Source: Citrifermentans bremense R1 (lineage in GTDB: Bacteria; Desulfobacterota; Desulfuromonadia; Geobacterales; Geobacteraceae). From it: DNA of 64,000 nucleotides. The DNA is taken from NCBI RefSeq assembly GCF_000426865.1, contig NZ_AUGE01000002.1:124001-188000 (forward strand), written 5' to 3'. The position numbers and the translations under genes are program-made. The notes under the pieces were generated by a model. It saw nothing but the letters and a program-made list of their open reading frames with translations, searched no databases and was not told the origin of the DNA. Below, in pieces: positions 44,124-52,908 of this stretch; position 1 is the first letter of the stretch; every line of letters begins with the position of its first letter.

Positions 44124-44224
44124 TGTAAAAAAACGAACAGTGAATTTTTTTACAGTTAAGGGGAAAACGCCGTGGTTTAGCCTACTTTTGCCCACCCCTT
44201 CCAGGAACTGTAAAAATTTTCACA
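44124..44224. repeat. TGTAAAAA inverted-repeat cluster after cheY
   Basis: TGTAAAAAAA (44124-44133) pairs perfectly with TTTTTTTACA (44145-44154) and could form the che operon terminator. A further AACTGTAAAAA (44206-44216) is the reverse complement of TTTTTACAGTT (44147-44157). The third copy is itself part of the palindrome-like TGTAAAAATTTTCACA. This may be a terminator plus regulatory sites for the next small gene. Confidence 0.6.
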
Positions 44225-44357
44225 CCAGGCCCCGCAAAACGTGCTGCAGCGCCAGCTCCCAATCCGTTTAAAACGCGTCACTTTCCCCCCGGCCTTTTTG
44301 GCATGCATATTGGAAAGCATGTTTAAGCTGAACCAATATCAAGCACCGGGGGACACC

Positions 44358-44657
44358 ATGGATCACCAGTACAGCATCATCAATCAATGCCTGCAGTTGC
44401 TGAAGCAAAGCGACATGCCGACCATTAAAAAGCTGCGCGTGGAGATACAGCTCATTCAGATGAAGCGGCTGCTTCTGAACGACAGCCTCACCAGCGACCT
44501 GACGCACAACAGTTGCGGGGACGACGTATTCGAGGGGCTCTTGAACCAGATGCGCAGGATATGCTGCGGGAGGTACGAGGGAGAAGCGTTAACCGACCTG
44601 ATGGAGCGCATCGGCGGCATGCTGACCGTTCTGGGCGGAGACCATGCCGCGCACTGA
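44358..44657 (+). CDS. small helical protein of unknown function
   Basis: Starting at ATG 44358 with GGGGGA upstream, this encodes 99 residues with predicted helices (INQCLQLLKQSDMPTIKKLRVEIQLIQMKRLLL) and three Cys. No family is recognised. Its 3' end overlaps the convergent kinase gene by 69 bases, which makes it less certain than its neighbours. Confidence 0.55.
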   Translation: MDHQYSIINQCLQLLKQSDMPTIKKLRVEIQLIQMKRLLLNDSLTSDLTHNSCGDDVFEGLLNQMRRICCGRYEGEALTDLMERIGGMLTVLGGDHAAH

Positions 44658-46241
44658 GGCAGCGTGCGCGGTCGGGAGCACCACGCGGGCCATGGTCCCC
44701 TTCCCCGGAGCAGAGGTAAGCTGCAACCGGCCGCCGTGTTCGACGACGATGTATTGCGAGATGTAGAGCCCAAGGCCGCTTCCCCCCCGGTCCAGCTTGG
44801 TCGAGTAGAAAGGTTCGAATAGGTGCTCCATGGTTTCCGGCTTGATGCCGACCCCGTTGTCACTGACTTCCACCACCACCTCGCCGTTATGGGCATCATG
44901 GCGGGTGGTCAGATGCACCTCCCCCTCCCCGTCGTCAAGCGCCTGCATGGCGTTCAGGATCAGGTTGATGAGCACCTGCTCGATCTGCGACTGGCTTCCG
45001 GGAATCACCGGGATACCGGCGCCAAGGGAGGTCTTCAACTGCACGTCCTTCTTGATCTGGCAGGCGAGCACCGACAAGGCCGCAGACACAGCGGCGTTCA
45101 GCTCCAGTTTCTGGTGCAGATGTGCGTCGCCCCCCACCCCGTAGTCCCTGAGCCCCTGCACCACCCGCGCGATCCTCTCAGAATTCTCCACGATCTTTCC
45201 GGCGTTGTCAGCCATCGCTTGGCGCGCCTTTTCGAAGGGGACTCCTCCCAGGTAAAAATCCCCCTCCTCCTCACGGACGCGGTCTAAAAGCGGCACCGCA
45301 TCGCTCCACACCTTCCCGATCATGTAACCGGAGAAGCGGATCGAGGCGTTGGGGTTGTTGATCTCATGGGCCATGCTGGAGAGAAGCAACCCCAGCGAGG
45401 TCATCTTGTTGGTCTGAATCAGCCGCGCCATGACCAGTTTTTTCTCTTCCTGCACCTCGAGCTTCATCGCCTTCAGGAGCTCTTCCTGCAGGGCGAGGTT
45501 CTCAAGCTCGCGCAGCTCTAAGGAGGCGGCCATGGCGTTGATGGCGTTGGCGGCGCGCGCCAGTTCGTCGTCCCCTTCCAGGTCGACCCTCGCCGAAAGC
45601 TTGCCCGAACCTATCTCCTCGATCCCCCCCATCAGCATGTTGAAGGATGAGGTGACCCGCTTGAGCACCTGGTAGCTGAGCAGCGAAACGGCCACCCAGA
45701 AAAGCGTCCCGATGGCAAGCGAGGCGGCGACCAGGTTCACCAGCCGCTCCCGCACCGCCGACATGTCGAGCAGCAGGTGCACCCTGCCGATCACCCGCTG
45801 CTTGTCGGTCTCCTGGTGGCCAAGGAGCACCGACTCAGGCGACAGCACCGAGCTGGGAGAGGTGATTTCCACCTCCATCTTGACCGTCTCCCCCTGAGGG
45901 ATCTCTACCTTGCGTGCTTCGGCCGCCACCCTTCCCTGCTGGTCGATGATGAGGACCGAAACCACGGAGGATTGGCGCGAGGTGCCCTCGGCCAGCGCGG
46001 AAAGAGCCTCACGGTTTTCGGCGAAGAGCGGCAGGCGGGCGTTTTGCGAGAGGATGGTGGCAAGCAGCCTCCCCTCGCGCTCAAGCGTGCTGCGGTAGGC
46101 ATTGATCTCGGTCAGAACGTAAAAGGTGACGAAGGCCGCCGTCAAAAGCGCAATGGTCCCGGTGAAGATCAAGTAGAGGCGGACCCGGAAACTCTTGGTG
46201 AAGGGGGAGAGCCGGAATTTCCTTTTAACTCTTTTCTTCAT
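44589..46241 (-). CDS. membrane sensor histidine kinase
   Basis: The ATG at 46241 gives 550 residues. Two membrane helices (VRLYLIFTGTIALLTAAFVTFYVL; LAIGTLFWVAVSLLSYQVL) flank a periplasmic domain of about 120 residues. HAMP, a coiled coil, HisKA with MAHEINNPNASIRFSG and an HATPase domain (ELNAAVSAALSVLA; DNGVGIKPE; RGGSGLGLYISQYI) follow. The HEINNPN box is typical of kinases paired with sigma-54 regulators, such as the one encoded at 50586-51983. It overlaps the upstream binding-protein gene by 4 bases, which suggests that protein supplies its signal. Confidence 0.9.
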   Translation of the reverse strand: MKKRVKRKFRLSPFTKSFRVRLYLIFTGTIALLTAAFVTFYVLTEINAYRSTLEREGRLLATILSQNARLPLFAENREALSALAEGTSRQSSVVSVLIIDQQGRVAAEARKVEIPQGETVKMEVEITSPSSVLSPESVLLGHQETDKQRVIGRVHLLLDMSAVRERLVNLVAASLAIGTLFWVAVSLLSYQVLKRVTSSFNMLMGGIEEIGSGKLSARVDLEGDDELARAANAINAMAASLELRELENLALQEELLKAMKLEVQEEKKLVMARLIQTNKMTSLGLLLSSMAHEINNPNASIRFSGYMIGKVWSDAVPLLDRVREEEGDFYLGGVPFEKARQAMADNAGKIVENSERIARVVQGLRDYGVGGDAHLHQKLELNAAVSAALSVLACQIKKDVQLKTSLGAGIPVIPGSQSQIEQVLINLILNAMQALDDGEGEVHLTTRHDAHNGEVVVEVSDNGVGIKPETMEHLFEPFYSTKLDRGGSGLGLYISQYIVVEHGGRLQLTSAPGKGTMARVVLPTAHAASVRGMVSAQNGQHAADALHQVG

Positions 46242-47089
46242 CGGCCGGTCACGCTGGAGAGCTTCAGTTGGCGCACCACCCCGTCGTTGGACTTGATTAT
46301 CGCCCGGCGCGGGTGCTCGGGCGGGATCTCCTCGACCGGCTTCCCCTCCAGAACGCTCTGCGCCATTCCCCCAAGCTGTCTGCCGATGTCGAAACGGTCG
46401 ATGGTGAGCGCTACCGCTCCTCCCATGGTGAGGTAGACGTCGGCGAAGGTGACCACCGGCACCCGTTCCCCCTGTGAGAAGAGGAAGTAGGCCTCGGTAG
46501 CGCCCGGCGAAACCGCCGTAGCGTCTGGGAGCATCCAAAGCGCGTCCACCTTCCCCCGCAACGACTGCAGCACCCCCGGGGTCTCCTTGGCCGCGCGCAC
46601 CTCGCGCAGCACGAGATCGACCCGGCTGCGGGCTGCCACCGCCTGCGCCCGCTTCAGGTACGCGCCGCTGCGGGAAGGGTCGTACACCACCCCCACCTTC
46701 TGGCTCCCCAACGCCTCGAACACGGAGAGGTACCTGGACGGGTCGAGCAGCATGCTGACGCCGGTGGCCCATCTGCGCGGCTTGGGATTCAAGACCATCA
46801 TGTACAGTACCGGCGTGCTGTTCTGCTTCTGGGCGAGAGCGAGGGCGCGGTCGCCTACTGCTACGATCAGCTTGGGGTGTTCCTCGCGCGTGATGCGGGT
46901 CACGTCGGCCTCGGCATATTCAGAGAGGACCACCCTTCTCATGCTGGCACGGCACTCGCGCTTGAAGCCGTTCACGGCCTCTTCGTACCCCTTCTCGTGC
47001 AGGGACTGCAACACCAGTACGTCGTAGCCAAATGCGGGAAGCGGGATCAACAACAGCAAGGCAAGCAGGAGGAATCTCAGAAGCTGCAT
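46238..47089 (-). CDS. ABC-type periplasmic substrate-binding-like protein
   Basis: The 283-residue protein has a signal peptide (LLLIPLPAFG) and a fold like ABC_sub_bind/TrpX-type proteins (YDVLVLQSLHEKGYEEAVNGFKREC; VGVVYDPSRSGAYLKRAQ). No ABC ATPase or permease is nearby. It sits between a TonB receptor gene (13-base overlap) and a histidine kinase gene (4-base overlap). The inference is a periplasmic carrier or sensor that reports a ligand taken up by the receptor to the kinase. Confidence 0.85.
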   Translation of the reverse strand: MQLLRFLLLALLLLIPLPAFGYDVLVLQSLHEKGYEEAVNGFKRECRASMRRVVLSEYAEADVTRITREEHPKLIVAVGDRALALAQKQNSTPVLYMMVLNPKPRRWATGVSMLLDPSRYLSVFEALGSQKVGVVYDPSRSGAYLKRAQAVAARSRVDLVLREVRAAKETPGVLQSLRGKVDALWMLPDATAVSPGATEAYFLFSQGERVPVVTFADVYLTMGGAVALTIDRFDIGRQLGGMAQSVLEGKPVEEIPPEHPRRAIIKSNDGVVRQLKLSSVTGR

Positions 47090-48918
47090 CTGACCCCCAT
47101 TTCCGCCCAGCGCCCCGGATTTGCGTAAATAGGGTCGATGTATTGGTAATCGTTGAACAGGTTTCGCAACGAAGCGAATACCTCGAGCGACACCCTCGAA
47201 AATTCAAAGGCCTTTCTCAGGTGCAGGTCCCAGATGACGGCCCCGTACCGTCCGGTTTCGGGCTGATCCCAATCTATGAAGCGGCCGTTGAGCTGAGCCT
47301 GAAAAGCCGAGTCGTCCTTGTACTGCAGGCCGATTTGCAAAGTATGCTTCGGAATTCCCCGCAGATGTGGGCCATTATCTCCCAGCGTCCCCCGAATGTA
47401 GGTATATCCGGCAGTGAGAGATGTCCTGAAGAAGGGAAGCGTCTTCGCTTCGAACTCGGCCCCCTCCTTCACGTGCCGCTGGTAAATTTCACCGTCTCTG
47501 AGGCCCGCTCTGACGTCCCAGGTGTCGTTTCGGAAGAGGGTCCCCTTCAACCACAAATAGGGGACGTCCCCGGTCTCGAATCCGAATTGCGAGGTCCAGA
47601 CCTTTTCGGCGGAAGTGCTGCGGTTGAGCGAGGTAAGACTGTATCCTCTGGACGTATAGGCTCGCAGGACGCTGTTTTCAGTGAGCGCATAGGTAACGCC
47701 TAAACTGGGACTGAAGTGGTCTCCAGCCGAACCGGTACTGTCGAAGCGGGCGCTCGGGGTTACGGCGAAGCGCCCTAAGGTAATGGTATCGCTCAGATAG
47801 ATGCCGGTGCGGTCGGCGCTGCGATTCAGCAACTCCGCTCGAACTATAGGGTTCTTCAGGTGCGCGGTGACGTGCTCGAAGTCGATGCCGAAGGCTATTC
47901 TCTGCAATTCATCGAGCCATGAGAGTTGTACGTTGGCCCCGCGACGGTCCTCGTCGACCTCGGTGACCAAGCTGCCGACGGTTGCAGGCGCAATCAGCCC
48001 CTGCCTCAAAAGCGTCATGTTCGACTTCCCTGCCACGAGCGTCGCGTCGACCTTCAGGTGGTCCATCAGCTGGTATTGCGCGGCCAGAGTCGAAATGACT
48101 AAAGTACTGTCCATCTTTCCCATGTCGGGCCCTGCGCCGAATAGGCCGCTTTTACCGTCCATAACAGCAGTGGTGAAGGTGAGGGTACCGCGGGCCGGCA
48201 GTTCGTACTGGAGTTTGCCGTAGAAGTTGTCCTTGTTGGACATGTTGCCGGAGAGTAGCCCGTCCGAGCGGACCGTCCCCCCGGTCAGATAGTAGCCGAA
48301 GCGCTCCTTGGTACCGCTTAGCTCCGCCCGGCCATCGAGCGTTTCACGTTGCCCGTAGGATGCGGATACCATCCCCCCCACCGTGCGTTCCGCATCGGGC
48401 AACTTCGTGATTACGTTTATCACCCCCCCCAGGGCGTTGCCCCAGGACGACGACGCCGCCCCCTTCACGATCTCCACCCGTTCGATCAATTGAACCGGGA
48501 TCGAGCTGATATCGGGAAAATTGTCGGCAAGGTTGTTGATGGGAACACCGTCCAGAAGTACAAGGACGTGGTTGAAGTTGGAGCCCTGCACCTCGAGATT
48601 AACCGGGGTACCCGGCGTACGCGTCATTTCCAGTTGCACCCCGGTGACATAGGTCAGGATGTCCGCGAGCGTGTGGGCGTTGATGGCGGCTATGTCTTCC
48701 GATGTCACCACCGTTATGTTCTCGGCGGTTTGCGATGCGGGGCGCGGGGAACGGCTCCCGGAAAGGATTTCGGTCTCGGCGCCGTTATATAATTCAAGGG
48801 AACTTAAATCGTCTTCACAAACTGCCGATGAGATAGACAGCATCAGATAGAGGCAGCAAGCAAGCAGCACCCGCGTTGCTCTGACACAGAGATACGTAGA
48901 ACAGTCAAATCCCGGCAT
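47077..48918 (-). CDS. TonB-dependent outer-membrane receptor
   Basis: The ATG at 48918 gives a receptor of about 613 residues. After a signal peptide (MLSISSAVC) comes a plug domain (ENITVVTSEDIAAINAHTLADILTYVTGVQLE; VLVLLDGVPINNLAD; IERVEIVKGAASSSWGNALGGVINVITK). A beta-barrel of about 22 strands follows, ending in Phe (MGVRCSF). It resembles the BtuB/colicin-I-receptor branch. The ligand is unknown. It heads the operon with the binding protein and kinase and is divergent from the peptide/maturase pair. Confidence 0.9.
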   Translation of the reverse strand: MPGFDCSTYLCVRATRVLLACCLYLMLSISSAVCEDDLSSLELYNGAETEILSGSRSPRPASQTAENITVVTSEDIAAINAHTLADILTYVTGVQLEMTRTPGTPVNLEVQGSNFNHVLVLLDGVPINNLADNFPDISSIPVQLIERVEIVKGAASSSWGNALGGVINVITKLPDAERTVGGMVSASYGQRETLDGRAELSGTKERFGYYLTGGTVRSDGLLSGNMSNKDNFYGKLQYELPARGTLTFTTAVMDGKSGLFGAGPDMGKMDSTLVISTLAAQYQLMDHLKVDATLVAGKSNMTLLRQGLIAPATVGSLVTEVDEDRRGANVQLSWLDELQRIAFGIDFEHVTAHLKNPIVRAELLNRSADRTGIYLSDTITLGRFAVTPSARFDSTGSAGDHFSPSLGVTYALTENSVLRAYTSRGYSLTSLNRSTSAEKVWTSQFGFETGDVPYLWLKGTLFRNDTWDVRAGLRDGEIYQRHVKEGAEFEAKTLPFFRTSLTAGYTYIRGTLGDNGPHLRGIPKHTLQIGLQYKDDSAFQAQLNGRFIDWDQPETGRYGAVIWDLHLRKAFEFSRVSLEVFASLRNLFNDYQYIDPIYANPGRWAEMGVRCSF

Positions 48919-48958
48919 CAATGACCCGTCCTTTTCAAAAAAAAATTAAATTTTATTA

Positions 48959-49006
48959 TTGCACATCAATTAAAGCCATGCTAATCTACGCTGTCCGCAA
49001 AGTCAA
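48959..49006. promoter_or_regulatory. overlapping divergent promoters between receptor and peptide genes
   Basis: On the minus strand, TTGACT (49001-49006) and TAGCAT (48978-48983) are 17 bases apart and face the TonB receptor. On the plus strand, TTGCAC (48959-48964) and TAATCT (48982-48987) are 17 bases apart and face the peptide gene. The -10 boxes overlap, so the two transcripts may compete. No sigma-54 GG-N10-GC element was found here. Confidence 0.4.
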
Positions 49007-49044
49007 GCTCAAACAGACCAACATAAAAAAGGGGGGGCAAGGCA

Positions 49045-49158
49045 ATGGCAAACGGGAAACTGACACTGGAAATTATTACAGAGGGTAAGGATCCGGATGC
49101 TACGACTCAGGGGTTGGGATGCTGCTGGAGCGCACTCATGTACTATTTCTCCATGTAG
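49045..49158 (+). CDS. geopeptide-like precursor peptide (RiPP candidate)
   Basis: A 37-codon ORF starts at ATG 49045 after a G-rich ribosome binding site. The N-terminal leader is charged (KLTLEIITEGKDPDA) and the C-terminal core GLGCCWSALMYYFSM holds a Cys pair, Trp, two Tyr and Phe. The sharp leader/core contrast and the adjacent radical SAM/SPASM gene are typical of ribosomally made peptides modified after translation. I recall a Geobacter 'geopeptide' family with such a maturase but cannot confirm identity here. Confidence 0.75.
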   Translation: MANGKLTLEIITEGKDPDATTQGLGCCWSALMYYFSM

Positions 49159-49193
49159 CGGCGTACCGTCCCTGACTCACGACGGGATGCCGC
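49158..49193 (+). promoter_or_regulatory. hairpin between precursor and maturase genes
   Basis: GCGGCGTACCGTC (49158-49170) pairs with GACGGGATGCCGC (49181-49193): 13 positions with one mismatch and one G-U, and a 10-base loop. It begins at the last base of the precursor stop codon and is not followed by a T tract. It may stabilise the precursor message or reduce maturase expression. Confidence 0.65.
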
Positions 49194-49270
49194 CAATGCT
49201 TCAAAAAAAATATTTTCACCATTAATTATACTAAACGTAACTAACAGTACGTGATTAACGAGAACCGATC

Positions 49271-50569
49271 ATGCACCTGTCACGCTATCTGAAGACGTTC
49301 CCGTCCCACAACAAGCCAGATCACTTCCTGCTCTACTCGACCTTGCGAGGTTCCCTGGCTGCGGTGCCGGCCGGGATGCTGCAGGCCATCCAACAGGGGG
49401 AGCTTTCCGATCCGGAGTCGGAGGCGCTGGCGCGGTTGGGGATGCTGGTGGCCGACCCAGAAATCGAGAAGGAGCATATGCGCCGCATGCTGGAGCGGGC
49501 CAACGGGCGCAGCCGCAACTTCAAGGTCATGGTCGTGCTGAACCTCGATTGCAACCTGGACTGCGGCTACTGCTACGAGGCTGAGTTCCGCGGGGGGCAT
49601 TACATGTCCGCCGAAACTGCTGACCTGCTGGTGCAGACGCTTTCGCGCGAACGGATCCAGAAGGGGTGGGACGTCAACATATCTTTCTACGGGGGGGAGC
49701 CGCTCCTCTCGCTAGATCTGATCGTCAGTTGTTCCGAACAGCTGCAGCAGCTGGCCCGCGAGCACGGAGTCAAGTACGCTTTCAACCTGGTGACCAACGG
49801 AACCCTGCTGACGCGGGAGGTGGCCCAAAGACTAGTTCCTCTGGGGCTAAACGGGGCGAAGTTCACCCTGGACGGCCCCCCGGAGACCCACAACGCGGAA
49901 CGCCCTTTCGCCTCGGGAGCAGACAGCTTCGACGCCATCGTCGACAACATGGCTGCCGTCTGGGATCTGGTCCCGATCAACCTGGGGGGAAATTTCAGGG
50001 AGGATAACTACCTGGATTTCCCTCGTCTTTTCGACCATCTCGCCTCCCGTGGCATAACCCACGAGAAACTGCGCCACGTACAGTTCACCCCGGTCACCCC
50101 CCAGGCGGGCTGCTCGGATCACAGTTCCGGCTGCGCCTCCTCCGATGCGCCGTGGTTGGTGGAGGCGCTCATGTACCTGCGCGAGGAAATACTCGCCAGG
50201 GGGTTCAAGACCTCAAAGCCGGGGGTGTCGGCTTGCGTGGTGGAATTGGAAGACAACATCGTGGTGAACTACGCTGGGGTGCTTTACAAATGTCCTGCCT
50301 TCATGGGGTGGGAGGGGTTGAGCGTCGGAACCCTGGCAGATGGAATAGGTGATTACCGCGCCTCGCACTGCATCGGCAACTGGCAGAAGGAGGAGTGCCT
50401 TGTCTGCTGCTATCTCCCCTTGTGTTTCGGCGGCTGTCGTTTCCTCACCCTCATGAAAGGAAACCAGATGTCGGACCTGGACTGCAAGCGCCAGTTTCTC
50501 GACGCCACCTTAGAGCGAACACTGCAGCAGAACCTTACCTATGTCACTACCGGAGTAGCTCCGGCCTAG
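49271..50569 (+). CDS. radical SAM/SPASM peptide maturase
   Basis: The 432-residue protein has three parts. Residues 1-85 form an N-terminal region lacking motifs but possibly peptide-binding. The radical SAM core has CNLDCGYC (CxxxCxxC, near residue 95) binding the SAM-cleaving [4Fe-4S] cluster, FYGGEPLL and LVTNGTLL. The C-terminal SPASM region has Cys residues in LYKCPAFMGW, CIGNWQKEECLVCC, LPLCFGGCRF and DLDCKRQF for auxiliary clusters. This architecture is that of anaerobic peptide-modifying enzymes making thioether, C-C or epimer changes. The 37-residue peptide just upstream is the obvious substrate. Confidence 0.9.
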   Translation: MHLSRYLKTFPSHNKPDHFLLYSTLRGSLAAVPAGMLQAIQQGELSDPESEALARLGMLVADPEIEKEHMRRMLERANGRSRNFKVMVVLNLDCNLDCGYCYEAEFRGGHYMSAETADLLVQTLSRERIQKGWDVNISFYGGEPLLSLDLIVSCSEQLQQLAREHGVKYAFNLVTNGTLLTREVAQRLVPLGLNGAKFTLDGPPETHNAERPFASGADSFDAIVDNMAAVWDLVPINLGGNFREDNYLDFPRLFDHLASRGITHEKLRHVQFTPVTPQAGCSDHSSGCASSDAPWLVEALMYLREEILARGFKTSKPGVSACVVELEDNIVVNYAGVLYKCPAFMGWEGLSVGTLADGIGDYRASHCIGNWQKEECLVCCYLPLCFGGCRFLTLMKGNQMSDLDCKRQFLDATLERTLQQNLTYVTTGVAPA

Positions 50570-50585
50570 TACCTCTCCCCCGCCC

Positions 50586-51983
50586 CTACTGACGCTCCTG
50601 CTTCAACCTCTTGTTCAGCGTTGGGCGCGTCAGTCCGAGGAGTTCCGCCGCTTGTGTCTGATTGCCGCCGGTCAGCTTCATCGCCTCGGCTATCAGATAC
50701 TCCTCGACCTGCAGCACAGTCGGAAACTTCCCGAACAAAGCAAAAAGCGGATTGGCTGCATCCACACTCTGGGGGGGACGCGCCGGCGCCGCCGCTATCC
50801 CCGGAAAGTCCGAGAGGGCGAGCGGCTGGCCGTCGTTGCAGGTAACCGCGTGGTGCACCATGTTGTAGAGCTCCCGGACGTTGCCCGGGAAACGGTACTG
50901 CGCCAGGGCCGCGATGACGTTGTGCGAAGCGGCGGGGGTCGCCTTCCCCTGCTCCAGCGCTATGTTGTGCGCGAAGTAGTCGACCAGGGGCCCTACATCC
51001 TCCAGGCGCTCCCTCAAGGGGGGCACCCGGAATTCGTGGGCGCAGAGGCGGAAGTAGAGGTCGTTGCGGAAGCTCCCTGCGGCCCTGAGCGCTGTGAAAT
51101 CCATGTTGGAGGCGGCAACGATGCGCGCGTCGCTTTTCAGGAGCAGGTCGGAGCCGATCCGGTAGTACTCCCGCTCCTGCAAAAGCCGCAACAGCTTGAT
51201 CTGGGAGGCGAGGTTCAGGTCCCCGATCTCGTCGAGGAAAAGGGTCCCGCCGGCTGCCGCGGCGATCAACCCGTCGCGCTTGCTGTCGGCGCCGGTGAAG
51301 GCCCCTTTCTTGTGGCCGAAAAGGGTGTCCGAGAACATGAAGTCGTCGAGCCCGGCTGCGTTCAGGGAGATGAAGGGGCCCGGGACGCCGGAGACTTCGT
51401 GCACCGCGCGCGCCAGAAGCTCCTTCCCGGCCCCCGTCTCCCCCGTGATCAGGACCGGAAGGCGCGAGGACGCGATCGCCTCGATGTACTGGAAGATGCC
51501 GCGCATCTTTTTCGAGGTGGTGACGATTCCGGCGAAGGCGTCGGGGCTTCGCAGCGTATCCGCCAGCAGGTAGTCCTTGAGCATCAGGTTCTGCCGGCCC
51601 AGCTCGCTTACCTGGAGCGCCTTTTTCACGCTGGCCACGAGCCTGCTCGGGTCGACCGGCTTGGTAAGGAAGTCGAACGCCCCTTGCTGCATGCAGGCAA
51701 CCGCGGTCTCCACGTCCCCCATGGCGGTCATGACGATAACCGGAATCTCCGGGTGCTCGGCGGTCAGGGTGTGCAGGATCTCGGCTCCGGTTACGTGAGG
51801 CATCACCCAGTCCAGGATCACCGAGGTCACCTTGTGTTCCTTCACGTACTTAAGCACGTTCCGGCTGTCCGACAGGGTGGCCACCTGCTGCACGTCGCTT
51901 GAGGCCAGAAGTAGCGACACCTCTGTAAGAATGCCCGGCTCGTCATCCACTAAAAGCATATGTTGTTGTGTCGGCGAACTCAC
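50586..51983 (-). CDS. sigma-54-dependent response regulator (NtrC family)
   Basis: A GTG at 51983 with GGAG 8 bases upstream is chosen; the frame extends to a GTG at 52028. The 465-residue protein has a receiver (LLVDDEPGIL, Asp in VILDWVMP), an AAA+ domain with Walker A GETGAGKE, the sigma-54 contact loop GAFTGA, Walker B GGTLFLDEIGD, and a C-terminal Fis-type helix-turn-helix (QTQAAELLGLTRPTLNKRLK). It is convergent with the peptide maturase gene and is the likely partner of the orphan kinase at 44589-46241. Confidence 0.92.
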   Translation of the reverse strand: MSSPTQQHMLLVDDEPGILTEVSLLLASSDVQQVATLSDSRNVLKYVKEHKVTSVILDWVMPHVTGAEILHTLTAEHPEIPVIVMTAMGDVETAVACMQQGAFDFLTKPVDPSRLVASVKKALQVSELGRQNLMLKDYLLADTLRSPDAFAGIVTTSKKMRGIFQYIEAIASSRLPVLITGETGAGKELLARAVHEVSGVPGPFISLNAAGLDDFMFSDTLFGHKKGAFTGADSKRDGLIAAAAGGTLFLDEIGDLNLASQIKLLRLLQEREYYRIGSDLLLKSDARIVAASNMDFTALRAAGSFRNDLYFRLCAHEFRVPPLRERLEDVGPLVDYFAHNIALEQGKATPAASHNVIAALAQYRFPGNVRELYNMVHHAVTCNDGQPLALSDFPGIAAAPARPPQSVDAANPLFALFGKFPTVLQVEEYLIAEAMKLTGGNQTQAAELLGLTRPTLNKRLKQERQ

Positions 51984-52187
51984 TGTAATGGCTCCGTTGA
52001 AAAAGTACCGCCTACTTAAAGGATTCACATCATATATGGTCGAAACCTGTTATTCAACCCTTTATTGCCTGTGCGCAAAGGTAAAACTGACAGACGTCCC
52101 GGGGTGTGACAGCGACAACGGTTGCAATGAAAGGCCGAATCGTCATAATCTAGAGCCTGGAAAGGTAAAGTAGCAGCGGAGGAAGAT

Positions 52188-52745
52188 TTGAACCCTAAAG
52201 CGTTACTCGAGAAATACTATGAGGACAACGACGCCGCCTTGGAGATCGTGTACAGACACAGTCGCAATGTCGCGGACAAGGCGCTTGCCATAGCAGTCAA
52301 GGCGGGACTGCCACAGGCCGAACTGGACTTTATCGAGGAGGCCGCGCTGCTCCACGACATCGGTGTCTCCCGCATCTATGCGCCAAAGCTCAACTGCTTC
52401 GGCAAGGCGCCCTACGTCTGGCACGGCGTCATCGGCCGCGAGATCCTCGATGCCGAGGGGCTTCCGCGCCACGCCATGGTCTGCGAGAGGCACATAGGGG
52501 TCGGGCTCACCGCGGCGGACATCGTGACGCAAAACCTGCGCCTGCCGGTGCGGGAGATGTCGCCGGTCACCACCAGCGAACGCATCGTCGCCTTGGCCGA
52601 TCTCTTCTTCTCCAAAAAGGGAGGGGAGTTGGACCTTGAGAAGAGCACACAGCAGGTGCGCTGCGACCTGCTTAGGTTCGGCGCGCAAAAGGTGCAGATC
52701 TTCGAGAACTGGCTCAACGATTTCAAAGTCCGCGAATCAGCCTAG
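52188..52745 (+). CDS. HD domain phosphohydrolase
   Basis: A TTG start at 52188 has GGAGG 5 bases upstream. The 185-residue protein has an HD metal site (AALLHDIGVSRIY), a further His in HGVIGREIL and ERHIGVGL. It belongs to small HD-superfamily phosphohydrolases of the TIGR00295-like type. The substrate is unknown, perhaps a nucleotide. It lies 163 bases upstream of the REC-PAS-PP2C gene. Confidence 0.82.
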   Translation: MNPKALLEKYYEDNDAALEIVYRHSRNVADKALAIAVKAGLPQAELDFIEEAALLHDIGVSRIYAPKLNCFGKAPYVWHGVIGREILDAEGLPRHAMVCERHIGVGLTAADIVTQNLRLPVREMSPVTTSERIVALADLFFSKKGGELDLEKSTQQVRCDLLRFGAQKVQIFENWLNDFKVRESA

Positions 52746-52908
52746 CCCGCCCCCCGCGGGGCCGCTGCTGATGATTTATGATATACTCGACGCCGCCTTA
52801 CTCATTGGGAAACGCCTTGAATGCTTCCAATCCGAGGCAGGGTCGCGTGCCCTCCGGGATGCTGGCTGCAGTACCTGCCAAATACCTGATCCAGTACTAG
52901 GTGCACTC

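Noticed and set aside
48959-49044. sigma-54 promoter upstream of the peptide gene
   Set aside because: No GG-N10-GC pair with correct spacing on either strand; only near misses with 9 or 13 bases.
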